Origin: Marinilactibacillus sp042660675
GTDB lineage: Bacteria; Bacillota; Bacilli; Lactobacillales; Carnobacteriaceae_A
Reading direction: 5' to 3'
NCBI RefSeq assembly: GCF_042660675.1
Contig: NZ_JBHSUL010000017.1
Span: 1-64,000 of the forward strand
DNA length: 64,000 bases
Below the pieces are notes generated by a model. The model was not told where the DNA came from. It searched no databases and saw only the letters and a program-made list of their open reading frames with translations. Both the position numbers and the translations under genes were made by a program. How positions within the stretch are numbered: the first letter of the stretch is position 1; each line of letters opens with the position of its first letter. Shown in pieces: positions 1-8,237 of this stretch.

Positions 1-48
1 ATACGCCTTTACGATCTTATGTTTAAATTCAAAACTATATTTTGCCAT
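1..48 (-). CDS. IS3-family transposase OrfA, N-terminal fragment (cut by window edge)
   Basis: Only 16 codons are present. They read MAKYSFEFKHKIVKAY, the typical opening of IS150-type OrfA proteins, the small helix-turn-helix subunit made before frameshifting into the OrfAB transposase. No ordinary ribosome site is free: the only G-rich stretch lies inside the 3' arm of the hairpin just upstream, which would keep expression low. Family call is by recognition of the N-terminus plus the terminal repeat; the rest of the gene is outside the window. Confidence 0.75.
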   Translation of the reverse strand, partial: MAKYSFEFKHKIVKAY

Positions 49-55
49 TAAAAAA

Positions 56-96
56 GACCCCCAGAAGTTAGATTTTAGGTCTAACTTCTGGGGGTC
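56..96 (-). terminator. Leader hairpin of the IS, acting as terminator for leftward transcription
   Basis: A perfect 17-bp stem with a 7-base loop is followed on the leftward strand by six T residues, then the transposase ATG. It should stop transcripts arriving from the surface-protein operon and also masks the G-rich stretch ahead of OrfA. Impinging-transcription control of this kind is known for several IS families. Confidence 0.8.
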
Positions 97-130
97 GGCG
101 CACGGAACTTCGCTTTTTTATTGTGTAAAT

Positions 131-1378
131 TTATTCGAAGTTGTATTGAGCTCCTTCGGAATAATTATTACCTGCATTCCATAATAGGAATTCATTTACA
201 CCATGTTCATTTAAAGCACGAATTTGATCTTCTACTTCGCGTGCGCCGTAATTTTTATAGAATCCTGAACCAAGATATGAAGCAGTGAAATCCTGAAGCC
301 ATGGTCTAGAAACTGGAGCATCTTCTCCAAGAGCACCTAACACTTCATTTTCATATTCCATATAGTTAGATACAAGTTGGTAAGGTTCTAAATCTGGTCT
401 AGAGATACCCAGTGATCCACCCCCCCAGTGACTTGGATAGATCATTGAAGAAATCACATCTACGTTTGCTGAAATTCTAGAGAAATTCTGACCGATACCA
501 GGTGTTTCTTCTTGAGTTGCTGCGTATCCAAAGATATCTACTGAAACATCTACATCATAACCTTGAAGTTCTTTTTTAGCGTAAGCCACAAATTCGGTAA
601 CAGCGTCTACACGTTGCTTCACGTTATCAAGATCACTTTCAGCATAATCACCACGAGAGTAAGTCAACTCTTCATCGCGGTTCTCAAAGCCTTCAGGGAA
701 ACGGACATAATCAAATTGAATATCCTTAAACCCTAGTTTAGCTGCTTGTTTAGCAACTTCAACGTTGTACTCCCAAACTTCACGTTCATAAGGGTTTACA
801 AAACTTTCGCCACGTCCATTTTTCCATACTTCACCATTACTGTCTAAGAAAGAAAGATCAGGTCGATTTGTAGCCAGTTGCGTATCTTTGAAAACTACAA
901 TCCGAGCTATAGGATAAATTTCATTTTCTTCCATCGTTTCCATTAATTGAGTTGGATCTACTACATTTTGTGTAGATTCAGTTATCAAATCGTTGTCTGA
1001 ATCTAGCTCCATCATCATACTACCGTGATCATCTTTGACATCTACAACCATTGCATTTAAAGCAGTATTGTTCAACATATCCACTAAACTATTCATTTTT
1101 TCACCAGCAGCAGAATAGCCTGTTACAAAAATCCCTTTAACACCATCTGCAGGATATTCAATATTTACTCCGCTATCATATTTGAATTGGCTTGGAAATT
1201 CCGTTGGTACTGTCAAAAGAGGATCCATTGTTACGTTCAAGTAGGTCGTTTCAATTGTTTCCGTTTCAGCAGTAATATCGTTTACATCATCTGCACCATC
1301 AGCTAATACGGTTTTTGCTGTAAGACTTAAAGTCATTAAACTAGCAGCACCTAAAGTTAATTTCTTTTTCCAGTTCAT
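131..1378 (-). CDS. Secreted putative glycoside hydrolase (DUF4015 family)
   Basis: A 415-residue protein with an N-terminal signal peptide (MNWKKK, a hydrophobic run, then an Ala-type cleavage region near residue 26). The body, from about residue 75, resembles the DUF4015 'putative glycoside hydrolase' family, a TIM-barrel-like group, with the repeated pattern of VVDVKDDHG, FKDIQFDYVRFPEG and VSVDIFGYA strands. It probably acts on cell-wall or extracellular polysaccharide; the substrate is unknown. Its start codon overlaps the stop of the deacetylase gene (TAATG), so the two are translationally coupled. It is the last gene of a three-gene leftward surface operon. The family assignment is from memory of motifs, not a search. 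Confidence 0.75.
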   Translation of the reverse strand: MNWKKKLTLGAASLMTLSLTAKTVLADGADDVNDITAETETIETTYLNVTMDPLLTVPTEFPSQFKYDSGVNIEYPADGVKGIFVTGYSAAGEKMNSLVDMLNNTALNAMVVDVKDDHGSMMMELDSDNDLITESTQNVVDPTQLMETMEENEIYPIARIVVFKDTQLATNRPDLSFLDSNGEVWKNGRGESFVNPYEREVWEYNVEVAKQAAKLGFKDIQFDYVRFPEGFENRDEELTYSRGDYAESDLDNVKQRVDAVTEFVAYAKKELQGYDVDVSVDIFGYAATQEETPGIGQNFSRISANVDVISSMIYPSHWGGGSLGISRPDLEPYQLVSNYMEYENEVLGALGEDAPVSRPWLQDFTASYLGSGFYKNYGAREVEDQIRALNEHGVNEFLLWNAGNNYSEGAQYNFE

Positions 1379-2256
1379 TATTCTACATCCTCACTTTCGT
1401 TTTCAACGGATTTAATGAGGGCAGGGTCTACGATTTCGTAATCCTTTTCTCTTAATCCTTCAATAATTGACGGTGTAGCTTCTAAAGTCCATTCACGGTC
1501 GTGCATCAATAAATTTGCTCCAGGAACAAGTAGGTTCGTATTGACCATAATATCTGATAATGCATCTGCATTCATATAATCCGATTCCCAATCATATCCA
1601 TATGTCCAGTTCATCAACGCCATGCCTTGCTCGCGGGCAAGGTCAGCAGAGTATTCTGTATTCTGTCCAAAAGGCGCTCTGAAAAATCTTGGTCTTTCTC
1701 CAGTGATTTCTTCGACCATATCACTAGTCGTAACGATTTCTTCATACTGTTTTTCTTCACTGATGCTTGGGAGACTAGCGTGGGTTTGAGTATGATTTCC
1801 GATTTCAAATCCCATATCGTGAATCTCTTTTAGCATCTCTTTTCCTTCATCGTTTTCAAGATACATGCCGTTGACAAAAAAGATTGCATGCGCATCATGC
1901 TCTACTAAAGTTTTCGCAATATCTAGTGCATATTTATCAGGAGCATCGTCATACGTTAGTAAAGCGACTTGACTATCAGCTTCTGATCCTTCAATCGGTT
2001 GAATTGTATAAATACCGGAATTCACTTCGTATTCAAAGGTAACCGCTTCTTCTTCGGGTTCTTCCTCAACAACTTCTTCATCTTCGGATTCGGTATCAGA
2101 CTCTTCCTCAACTTGTTCGTTTGTTGAGTCTGCCACATCAGTTACTTCAGTAGAAGCATTCTGGTCTTCAACTTCTGTCGCTTCGTTTTGATCTCCACAA
2201 GAGGCTAATAGGAGGGCAGAAGCTAGTAAAAAGGTATATTTAGAATTTTTCATCAT
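1378..2256 (-). CDS. Polysaccharide deacetylase lipoprotein (NodB-like, CE4)
   Basis: A 292-residue lipoprotein: lipobox LLASC near residue 20, then an acidic Glu/Asp/Thr/Ser-rich spacer to about residue 75 that would span the wall, then a NodB homology domain. Visible CE4 motifs are LTYDDAP (motif 1, Asp-Asp), GNHTQTH (metal-binding His pair), RAPFG (motif 3) and LLMHD (motif 5 His). It probably removes N-acetyl groups from peptidoglycan or another wall glycan. The AAGGAGT site lies about 8 bases before the first of two adjacent ATG codons. It sits between the YkyA-like lipoprotein and the putative glycosidase in one operon, which suggests a shared role in wall modification. Confidence 0.88.
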   Translation of the reverse strand: MMKNSKYTFLLASALLLASCGDQNEATEVEDQNASTEVTDVADSTNEQVEEESDTESEDEEVVEEEPEEEAVTFEYEVNSGIYTIQPIEGSEADSQVALLTYDDAPDKYALDIAKTLVEHDAHAIFFVNGMYLENDEGKEMLKEIHDMGFEIGNHTQTHASLPSISEEKQYEEIVTTSDMVEEITGERPRFFRAPFGQNTEYSADLAREQGMALMNWTYGYDWESDYMNADALSDIMVNTNLLVPGANLLMHDREWTLEATPSIIEGLREKDYEIVDPALIKSVENESEDVE

Positions 2257-2267
2257 TAATTTACTCC

Positions 2268-2912
2268 TTATTCGTTTTCAGTCATTGTGGACTGAATCAT
2301 TTCTTGGACCTGTGTAATATGATCTTTTACTTCTACTAATGAATGATCCAGTTGAACTAATTCTTCTTTATTAGCTGCAGTTTGTTCATTTAATTCCGTA
2401 ATGCCACTTGAGAAGGTATCATACGTTGCATCTTCGCTTCCAATAGAAGTAAAATAGTCTTCTTGAGCAGTCAGAGAAGTTTCGTAATTAGATGTAAAGC
2501 TTTCTAATTGTCCAGAAAATTCGTCAATTTTAGCGTTTAATCCACTCAGTTCTTCTTCAGAAAGACTGTCTCCGTCATAATCTGCTATAATTTCTTCTTG
2601 AGACTCGAAGTCTTCTCTTAAAGTATTAATTGTTTCGATGCGATCTCTTCTTGAAGAAATATTTTCAAAAACAGGCGCTGAACCATCGGCAAAGGTAGAC
2701 ATTTGATCATCTGAAGCTAATGCTTCATCAAATGTTGTTTGAAGATTCATTTCTTCTTCGCTCAAGCCATTCATCTCATCTACAATATTTCCATGTATTT
2801 GATCCATTTCACCTACAGCTGACTGTATTTCCTCAACGTTATCTCCACTACAACTTGCTAGTAGTAGTGTGGTCAGTCCTAGACCGGCTAAAGCATATGT
2901 TTTCTTAGTCAT
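2268..2912 (-). CDS. ykyA: YkyA-like cell-wall-binding lipoprotein
   Basis: A 214-residue predicted lipoprotein with lipobox LLASC around residue 21, followed by a wholly helical, Glu/Gln/Asp-rich body with heptad-like spacing, as expected for a coiled coil. Length, the opening after the lipid Cys and the helical body agree with the YkyA family (putative cell-wall binding lipoproteins of Bacilli). Its biochemical role is not known. It heads the leftward surface operon, 11 bases upstream of the deacetylase gene. Confidence 0.7.
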   Translation of the reverse strand: MTKKTYALAGLGLTTLLLASCSGDNVEEIQSAVGEMDQIHGNIVDEMNGLSEEEMNLQTTFDEALASDDQMSTFADGSAPVFENISSRRDRIETINTLREDFESQEEIIADYDGDSLSEEELSGLNAKIDEFSGQLESFTSNYETSLTAQEDYFTSIGSEDATYDTFSSGITELNEQTAANKEELVQLDHSLVEVKDHITQVQEMIQSTMTENE

Positions 2913-3139
2913 TTCATGAATCTCCTTTAAGTATATTCGTTCTTTAACCCACTAAAAAAGCGGGGCACTAAACGAGTATAACAAAAATAATCAATTCTTA
3001 AAAAGAAAATGTCATATAGATTAAGGAAGAATATCCATCACACTATGCAAACAACCCATAAAAGGTTTCATTTCGAGTGTTTTTTATGTCGTAAATAAGG
3101 TACAATTATAAAGTATTATTTATTAGAAAAGAGGTCGAC

Positions 3140-3616
3140 ATGATTATTTATTACGTGATAGCAGCGATCATAGTAGGAATAGATCAGCTGGTAAAATATC
3201 TAACCGTACAAAACATATCCTTGTATGAAACAGTAACCGCCATACCAAATATTCTTTCTTTTACCTACCACCAGAATTCGGGGGCAGCATGGAGTATCTT
3301 AGAAGGTCAAATGTGGTTCTTTATCATCGTCACGCTCATTGTGATTGGTGTGATTGGTTATTACTTACACACACAGGGACGTCAAAGCAGATTGTTTTCT
3401 TCAGCTCTAACACTATTGCTGGCAGGAGCCATTGGAAATTTGATAGATAGGGTCTTGAATCAGTATGTTGTGGATATGTTCAGACTTGAATTTGTTCAAT
3501 TTCCAATTTTCAATGTAGCAGATATGTCCTTAACGTTTGGTGTTGGACTTATGATTTTATACTTGATACTAGACGAAATTAAAACCTTCAAACAAAAGAA
3601 AGCAGTTGATAAATAA
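3140..3616 (+). CDS. lspA: Lipoprotein signal peptidase (signal peptidase II)
   Basis: An inner-membrane aspartyl protease that cleaves signal peptides of prolipoproteins, including the two lipoproteins encoded divergently upstream. The 158 residues form four hydrophobic segments. The catalytic aspartates are visible as D112 in VVDMF and D128 in FNVADMS, along with the conserved GNLIDR. AAGAGG precedes the ATG. The stop codon overlaps the start of rluD by one base (TAATG), the usual lspA-rluD pairing of Bacilli. Confidence 0.95.
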   Translation: MIIYYVIAAIIVGIDQLVKYLTVQNISLYETVTAIPNILSFTYHQNSGAAWSILEGQMWFFIIVTLIVIGVIGYYLHTQGRQSRLFSSALTLLLAGAIGNLIDRVLNQYVVDMFRLEFVQFPIFNVADMSLTFGVGLMILYLILDEIKTFKQKKAVDK

Positions 3617-4521
3617 TGGAAGAACAGTACTCATTTACAGGTGGTCAATCTAATGACCGTCTAGACAAATATCTGGCCGAGAAATTACCTGAAGCCTCTC
3701 GGTCTCAGATTCAAGGATTAATCAAAGAAGGTAGCATAACGGTCAATGATCAACCATCAAAGGCAAATTATAAGATTCAGCCAGGAGACGAAATCGAAGT
3801 CTTTATCCCGGCTCCAGTTGAAATTAATGCTCAGCCTGAAAACATCGATATTGAGATCGTTTATGAAGATCAAGATGTTGTTGTTGTAAATAAACCTCAA
3901 GGAATGGTGGTTCATCCTTCAATAGGCCACAGTTCTGGTACATTAGTGAATGCACTTTTATACCATGTAAAAGACTTGTCTGGAATCAATGGAAAAATTC
4001 GTCCTGGAATTGTTCACCGTATTGATAAAGATACATCAGGACTATTAATGGTCGCAAAAAATGACCAAGCTCACGAGAAACTATCTGCGCAACTTAAGGA
4101 CAAGAAAGCTCAAAGAGAGTATGTTGCACTTGTACATGGTACGATTCATCACGAAAAAGGGACCATTGATGCCCCTATCGGGCGTGACACAAGTAACCGT
4201 AAAAGATATGCGGTAGTTGACAATGGCAAACCATCAGTAACACACTTTGAGGTCATTGAACGTTTTGAAAAGTTTACCTTGGTAAGATTAATTCTTGAAA
4301 CTGGTAGAACACACCAAATTAGAGTTCACATGCATTATATCGAACACCCTATGGCAGGTGACCCACTTTATGGTCCTCGTAAGACACTTAAAGGAAATGG
4401 ACAGTTCCTTCATGCAGAAACATTAGGTTTCACACACCCGACCACAGGAAAAGAAATGCATTTCTCTACTCCAATACCTGAAATCTTTGAAGAGAATCTC
4501 GATATTTTAAGAAAACAATAA
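3616..4521 (+). CDS. rluD: RluD-type 23S rRNA pseudouridine synthase
   Basis: A 301-residue enzyme with an N-terminal S4 RNA-binding domain (about residues 13-60) and a RluA/RluD catalytic domain. The signature HRIDKDTSG is present with the catalytic Asp at residue 137. It converts uridines of 23S rRNA to pseudouridine; members next to lspA in Bacilli are usually named RluD or YlyB. It is translationally coupled to lspA and followed 29 bases later by pyrR. Confidence 0.92.
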   Translation: MEEQYSFTGGQSNDRLDKYLAEKLPEASRSQIQGLIKEGSITVNDQPSKANYKIQPGDEIEVFIPAPVEINAQPENIDIEIVYEDQDVVVVNKPQGMVVHPSIGHSSGTLVNALLYHVKDLSGINGKIRPGIVHRIDKDTSGLLMVAKNDQAHEKLSAQLKDKKAQREYVALVHGTIHHEKGTIDAPIGRDTSNRKRYAVVDNGKPSVTHFEVIERFEKFTLVRLILETGRTHQIRVHMHYIEHPMAGDPLYGPRKTLKGNGQFLHAETLGFTHPTTGKEMHFSTPIPEIFEENLDILRKQ

Positions 4522-4550
4522 ATACGTAATTTTAATGAAGGGATGATAGG

Positions 4551-5093
4551 ATGTCTAAAACGATCACGATATTAGATGAAATGGCTATGCAGCGTGCACT
4601 CACTCGAATCTCCTATGAAATCATCGAAATGAATAAGGGGACAGAAAATCTGATTTTAGCTGGAATCAAGACAAGAGGGATTCATATTGCAAATCGAATC
4701 GCTGAAAGAATTGAACAGATTGAAGAAAAGTCGATATCCGTAGAAGAACTAGATATTACACTTTATAGAGATGACAGACATTTTCCTGATGAGGTCGGCG
4801 ATCCAGAAGTGAAAGGTCAGCACTTTTCGGTATCTGTGAAAGACCAAGTCGTCGTTCTTGTAGATGATGTAATTTTTACCGGGCGTACAATCAGAGCAGC
4901 GATGGATGCTGTAATGGATCTTGGAAGACCTAAAAAAATTCTTGTGGCTTCTCTTATTGATAGAGGACATAGAGAAATTCCAATCAAAGCAGACTTCATT
5001 GGAAAAAATATTCCTACTTCTCTTAAAGAACAAGTCAAAGTTTCTGTAGAAGAAGTCGATCATAAAAATGCCGTAGAGATTATTAAACCTTAA
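4551..5093 (+). CDS. pyrR: PyrR bifunctional protein (pyr attenuation regulator / uracil phosphoribosyltransferase)
   Basis: A 180-residue protein with the phosphoribosyltransferase PRPP loop VVLVDDVIFTGRTIRAAM near residues 100-117. PyrR binds UMP-bound pyr leader RNA and promotes termination; it also has weak uracil phosphoribosyltransferase activity. In many Bacilli it opens the pyr operon directly after lspA-rluD, but here no pyr biosynthetic gene follows: a terminator and the convergent rqcH come next. No recognisable PyrR-binding leader was seen upstream. Confidence 0.95.
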   Translation: MSKTITILDEMAMQRALTRISYEIIEMNKGTENLILAGIKTRGIHIANRIAERIEQIEEKSISVEELDITLYRDDRHFPDEVGDPEVKGQHFSVSVKDQVVVLVDDVIFTGRTIRAAMDAVMDLGRPKKILVASLIDRGHREIPIKADFIGKNIPTSLKEQVKVSVEEVDHKNAVEIIKP

Positions 5094-5096
5094 ACA

Positions 5097-5158
5097 AAAA
5101 CATGCCTGACTTGAATTCTGGTTTATTAACCAGCATATACAAGTCAAGCATGTTTTTA
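5097..5158. terminator. Bidirectional terminator between pyrR and rqcH
   Basis: Arms AACATGCCTGACTTG and CAAGTCAAGCATGTT pair with one mismatch, with a small inner stem CTGG/CCAG. A T-run follows on the right and an A-run precedes on the left, so it can stop both convergent transcripts. Confidence 0.85.
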
Positions 5159-6853
5159 TTTTCTTAAAGCTTTGATAAAGTCATCAGTCGGAGTAACGTA
5201 ATAAGTGGTCTGGCCTTCATAAATGACGAAGCCAGGTTTTGCACCATTCGGTTTTTTGACATGTTTAACTTGAACCGCGTCTACCGGTACAGAAGCAGAT
5301 AGACGGTACTTACTGAAATAGGCTGCAATTGTTGCCGCTTCTTCCAATGTTTGTTCAGAAGGTGCATCGCTTCTAATAATTACGTGAGATCCAGGAATAT
5401 CTTTTGTGTGTAACCACCAGTCTGTTTTACGAGCAATCTTCAGCGTTAACTGATCATTTTGTAGGTTGTTTTTACCAACAAGAATGGTTGTCCCATCAGT
5501 GGAAACAAATTGATCCGGTTCAGACGCCGGTTTTTTCTTGCCTTTAAGTGGTTTTCGTTTCTTTTTAATATAGCCACCACTTTGAAGTTCATCCCTGATT
5601 TCTTCAATGTCCTTAGGAGAGGCCACTTCCATTTGAGTCAGCACAGACTCTAAATAATGGATTTCTGCTTTTGTTTGAGCAATTTGTCCATTCAAATGAG
5701 CAATGGCATTTTTTAATTTTTGATATCTAGAGAAATATGCTTGCGCATTTTTAGACGGAGACTTTCTAGGGTCCAGATCAATCGTAATTTTCTGGTTTTC
5801 TTCATAGAAGTTGTCTAATTCAACCGTCTCCATGCCTTGCTGAATTTCATGCAAGTATGCTGTTAAGACTTCTCCTTTAATTCGATACTGATCTGCTTTT
5901 TGTGTCTGTTGAAATTCTTTTTCAAGTTTTACCAGTTTTTTGCGGTTCCTGTCGGTTTCCGTTTTAACAATCCCAAACAAATCATTCGCTTGCTGCTGAA
6001 CTCTGTCGCGCTCTGCTTTGTTTCCAAAGTAACGGTCGGCTAGTTCACTCAACGTAGCATACGACTCTTTTTCACCTGGAAGAGAAGGATATTCTACTGC
6101 TGAAAATTGTTCTTTTCTATTATGGATGGTTAAAGTAGGGGACACTTGGTTCATCTTATACGGTGCCATGAATTTTGCGAATACAGCAGTCGGAGCATCA
6201 TCAGGGTGGGCTTCAACTTGATGAGCAAGCTCTTCTGCGGAATCTTTTCCCATACCTTGAAACTTATCTTGAATCCATTTCACTTTTTCTTTAAAAGACA
6301 AAGCTTCAATTGGTAGAGTAGACTCGTAAGTGAAGGGATTCGCTTTGTCTTGTCTTGGCGCTTCAATATAAGTTCCTCCAGGAAGTAGCGAACGATAAGT
6401 GTTCTGACTAGAAGAGATATGACGAATCGTTTCATAGATTTTTTCTTCTTGTTTATTTACAAGCAGAATATTACTATGTCTACCCATAATCTCGACAATT
6501 AAAACGAGATTTTGTATGTCACCTAATTCATTACGATTACTAAAAGAGAATTCAATAACACGATCATTTTCTAATTGAATGATATCTTCTAAAATCGCAC
6601 CGTCCAAATACTTTCTCATCACCATACAAAATTGTGGAGGTACAGAGGGATTTTCAAAAGGAATTTCTGTGAGTTGCATCCTAGCATATTGTGGATGAGC
6701 AGATAATAAAAGTTGTTTATTTTTTCTTCTTGAGCGAATTTTGAAAAGAATTTCATTTTCGTAGGGCTGCTGTATCTTAGCAACTCGTCCACCTATAAGT
6801 TCTTGTTTTAGTTCTTCAACCATAGCATGTGTAAATAGTCCATCAAATGACAT
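5156..6853 (-). CDS. rqcH: RqcH (NFACT family, Rqc2 homologue; formerly fibronectin-binding protein A)
   Basis: The bacterial ribosome quality-control factor that adds C-terminal Ala tails to nascent chains on obstructed 50S subunits. Order of parts: NFACT-N domain (about 1-150), long coiled coils (about 280-420) and the NFACT-R domain near the C-terminus (HTKDIPGSHVII). Starting at the MSFDG methionine gives a 565-residue protein in which the tRNA-binding Asp-Arg pair falls exactly at 97-98, as in Bacillus subtilis RqcH, and places GGAGA 9 bases upstream. A 22-residue upstream extension is therefore not used. It was long annotated as a surface adhesin, but no signal peptide is visible. Confidence 0.93.
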   Translation of the reverse strand: MSFDGLFTHAMVEELKQELIGGRVAKIQQPYENEILFKIRSRRKNKQLLLSAHPQYARMQLTEIPFENPSVPPQFCMVMRKYLDGAILEDIIQLENDRVIEFSFSNRNELGDIQNLVLIVEIMGRHSNILLVNKQEEKIYETIRHISSSQNTYRSLLPGGTYIEAPRQDKANPFTYESTLPIEALSFKEKVKWIQDKFQGMGKDSAEELAHQVEAHPDDAPTAVFAKFMAPYKMNQVSPTLTIHNRKEQFSAVEYPSLPGEKESYATLSELADRYFGNKAERDRVQQQANDLFGIVKTETDRNRKKLVKLEKEFQQTQKADQYRIKGEVLTAYLHEIQQGMETVELDNFYEENQKITIDLDPRKSPSKNAQAYFSRYQKLKNAIAHLNGQIAQTKAEIHYLESVLTQMEVASPKDIEEIRDELQSGGYIKKKRKPLKGKKKPASEPDQFVSTDGTTILVGKNNLQNDQLTLKIARKTDWWLHTKDIPGSHVIIRSDAPSEQTLEEAATIAAYFSKYRLSASVPVDAVQVKHVKKPNGAKPGFVIYEGQTTYYVTPTDDFIKALRK

Positions 6854-7023
6854 GTTAATATGTCTCCTTTCTTCGTGAGACTCTAATCCAGTATAGCATT
6901 TATAAAGATTGAGTACCATCGAGTAATAGATAACCCTTTGCCCAAAGTGTGTCTAAATGGTATAGTTGTCTTGTACAAACACTTCGTTTTACAATGAAAT
7001 CATTATAGGAAGAGAGCGATTAT

Positions 7024-7473
7024 ATGCCGCAAGAAGTTGATACAAACGAGTTGTTACTGAAACTCTCAGAATTGCAAACCTTATACAAGTTTATGACTCA
7101 GGAACTTTTAAGCGAGCATCAACTTTCTGCTTCCGCTTTGAATTTAATTGATATTTTAGGAGAAGAAAAAGCCACATTAAAATCTATAACTGAAAAAAGT
7201 CAGTTGGATAAATCGACCATCAGTAGACAGATGAATAATTTAGTCAAAAAAGAACTCGTCATTAAAACTTCCGGAGAAGATAAACGATATGCCTATTTTG
7301 CCTTAGCAGAAGATGCTAAAAGTATTTATTCCACATACAATCAGACTTTTAAAGAGCAGTTTTCAGGAATGCTAGCGGGCTGGACTGAAGAAGAGAAACA
7401 TCTTTTATCGGTTTTATTAGGTAGATTAAATAGAAGTATGACAAATGGTCTTAAAAATAGTAAGATGATCTAA
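7024..7473 (+). CDS. MarR-family transcriptional regulator
   Basis: A 149-residue protein with a central winged helix (about residues 40-100; LKSITEKSQLDKSTISRQMNNLVKKELV is recognition helix plus wing) flanked by dimerisation helices, standard for MarR. The ligand is unknown. It is followed 30 bases later by an ECF-transporter S-component gene with no terminator between, so the two are likely cotranscribed and the regulator may control that uptake system. Confidence 0.85.
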   Translation: MPQEVDTNELLLKLSELQTLYKFMTQELLSEHQLSASALNLIDILGEEKATLKSITEKSQLDKSTISRQMNNLVKKELVIKTSGEDKRYAYFALAEDAKSIYSTYNQTFKEQFSGMLAGWTEEEKHLLSVLLGRLNRSMTNGLKNSKMI

Positions 7474-7503
7474 ATGTCTTACTAATAGAAAAGAGGAAAA
7501 CCA

Positions 7504-8100
7504 ATGCCATTAGGTAGAAAAAAATCTAATCCACATAGAATAGCTATTTTGGGTATCTTGACAGCCATTATACTCATTCAAAATTTTGTGCCTTTTTTAG
7601 GAAATATTCCCATCCCCCCCCTAAATCCGACTATTATTCATATTACCGTCATTGTAGCAACGTTAGTGCTCGGAACTAAAGACGGTATGATTATTGGGGG
7701 GGGTTGGGGGCTCACTAGAATGCTTCGTGCTTATACAGTCCCTGCAACACCTTTAGATTTATGGTTGTGGACAAATCCAATGATTGCATTACTTCCTCGA
7801 ATATTGATCGGTCTTTTTACGGGGTTAACGTTTAACCTAATGAAGAAATATATTCCAACTAAAAATAAACTATCTATGTCAATTGCTTCGATTGCGGGAG
7901 CGTTCACAAATACTATTTTTGTTTTATTATTCATTTATCTTTTCTACGGTGAGCGTTATGCCGAAGCAACCAGTGTTGATTTCAGTAATCTAGCCAATGT
8001 CTTACTCGTTATTGTGGGAACAAGCGGTGTTGCTGAAGCTATTCTAGCTGGGATAGTGGCACCACTTGTAGCAGCACCCTTAAAAAAATTGCGTCATTAA
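7504..8100 (+). CDS. ECF-transporter S component (substrate-binding membrane protein)
   Basis: A 198-residue protein with about six hydrophobic segments and no signal peptide, fitting the S components of group II energy-coupling-factor vitamin transporters. The loop FVPFLGNIPIPPLNPTIIH and the following GTKDGMIIGG are typical of a subset often linked to pantothenate (PanT), but the substrate is not certain. It would share EcfAA'T encoded elsewhere. AGAGGAAAA precedes the ATG. The gene carries two 8-base homopolymers, C8 and G8, both in frame here. Confidence 0.75.
   Translation: MPLGRKKSNPHRIAILGILTAIILIQNFVPFLGNIPIPPLNPTIIHITVIVATLVLGTKDGMIIGGGWGLTRMLRAYTVPATPLDLWLWTNPMIALLPRILIGLFTGLTFNLMKKYIPTKNKLSMSIASIAGAFTNTIFVLLFIYLFYGERYAEATSVDFSNLANVLLVIVGTSGVAEAILAGIVAPLVAAPLKKLRH
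7614..7703 (+). repeat. C8 and G8 homopolymer tracts inside the ECF S-component gene
   Basis: Eight consecutive C residues at 7614-7621 and eight consecutive G residues at 7696-7703, the latter followed two bases later by GGGGG. Such tracts are rare in this AT-rich window. They encode part of the PIPPLNP loop and a Gly-Gly-Gly-Trp-Gly stretch. Confidence 0.9.
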
Positions 8101-8113
8101 TCACCTTTATTCT

Positions 8114-8154
8114 AACCCCTGTAAGGACTCGTCGAGTCTTTATGGGGGTTTTAA
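8114..8154 (+). terminator. Rho-independent terminator after the ECF gene
   Basis: AACCCC and GGGGTTTT close a stem with an inner GGACTC/GAGTC pair and a 3-base loop; T residues follow. Confidence 0.8.
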
Positions 8155-8237
8155 CAATACAAGCGTTTTATTATAACTTAAGTTACGAACATGCTAAATT
8201 ATAGAGGTAATTAACTTTGAAAAAAGGAGAATGCTTA

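Larger units (their letters stand above)
1..102 (-). mobile_element. IS3-family (IS150-like) insertion sequence, 5' end only
   Basis: The leftward strand begins TGCGCCGACCCCC and continues AGAAGTTAGAC, matching the usual form of IS150-group terminal repeats (TG, then GACCCCC, then AAGTTNGAC). It is followed at once by an OrfA-like start codon. The element runs off the left edge, so its other end, target duplication and intactness cannot be seen. The inferred boundary at 102 lies only 28 bases beyond the stop codon of the neighbouring leftward gene. Confidence 0.75.

Noticed and set aside
4749..5147. A 132-residue leftward open frame over pyrR
   Set aside because: Antisense to a well-conserved gene, Cys/Asn/Phe-rich nonsense composition and no ribosome site.
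5156..6853. Adhesin (fibronectin-binding protein) function
   Set aside because: Old family name only; domain order and key residues are those of the ribosome quality-control factor, and there is no export signal.
6854..6919. 22-residue extension of RqcH
   Set aside because: The downstream ATG has a good ribosome site and places the conserved Asp-Arg pair at 97-98.
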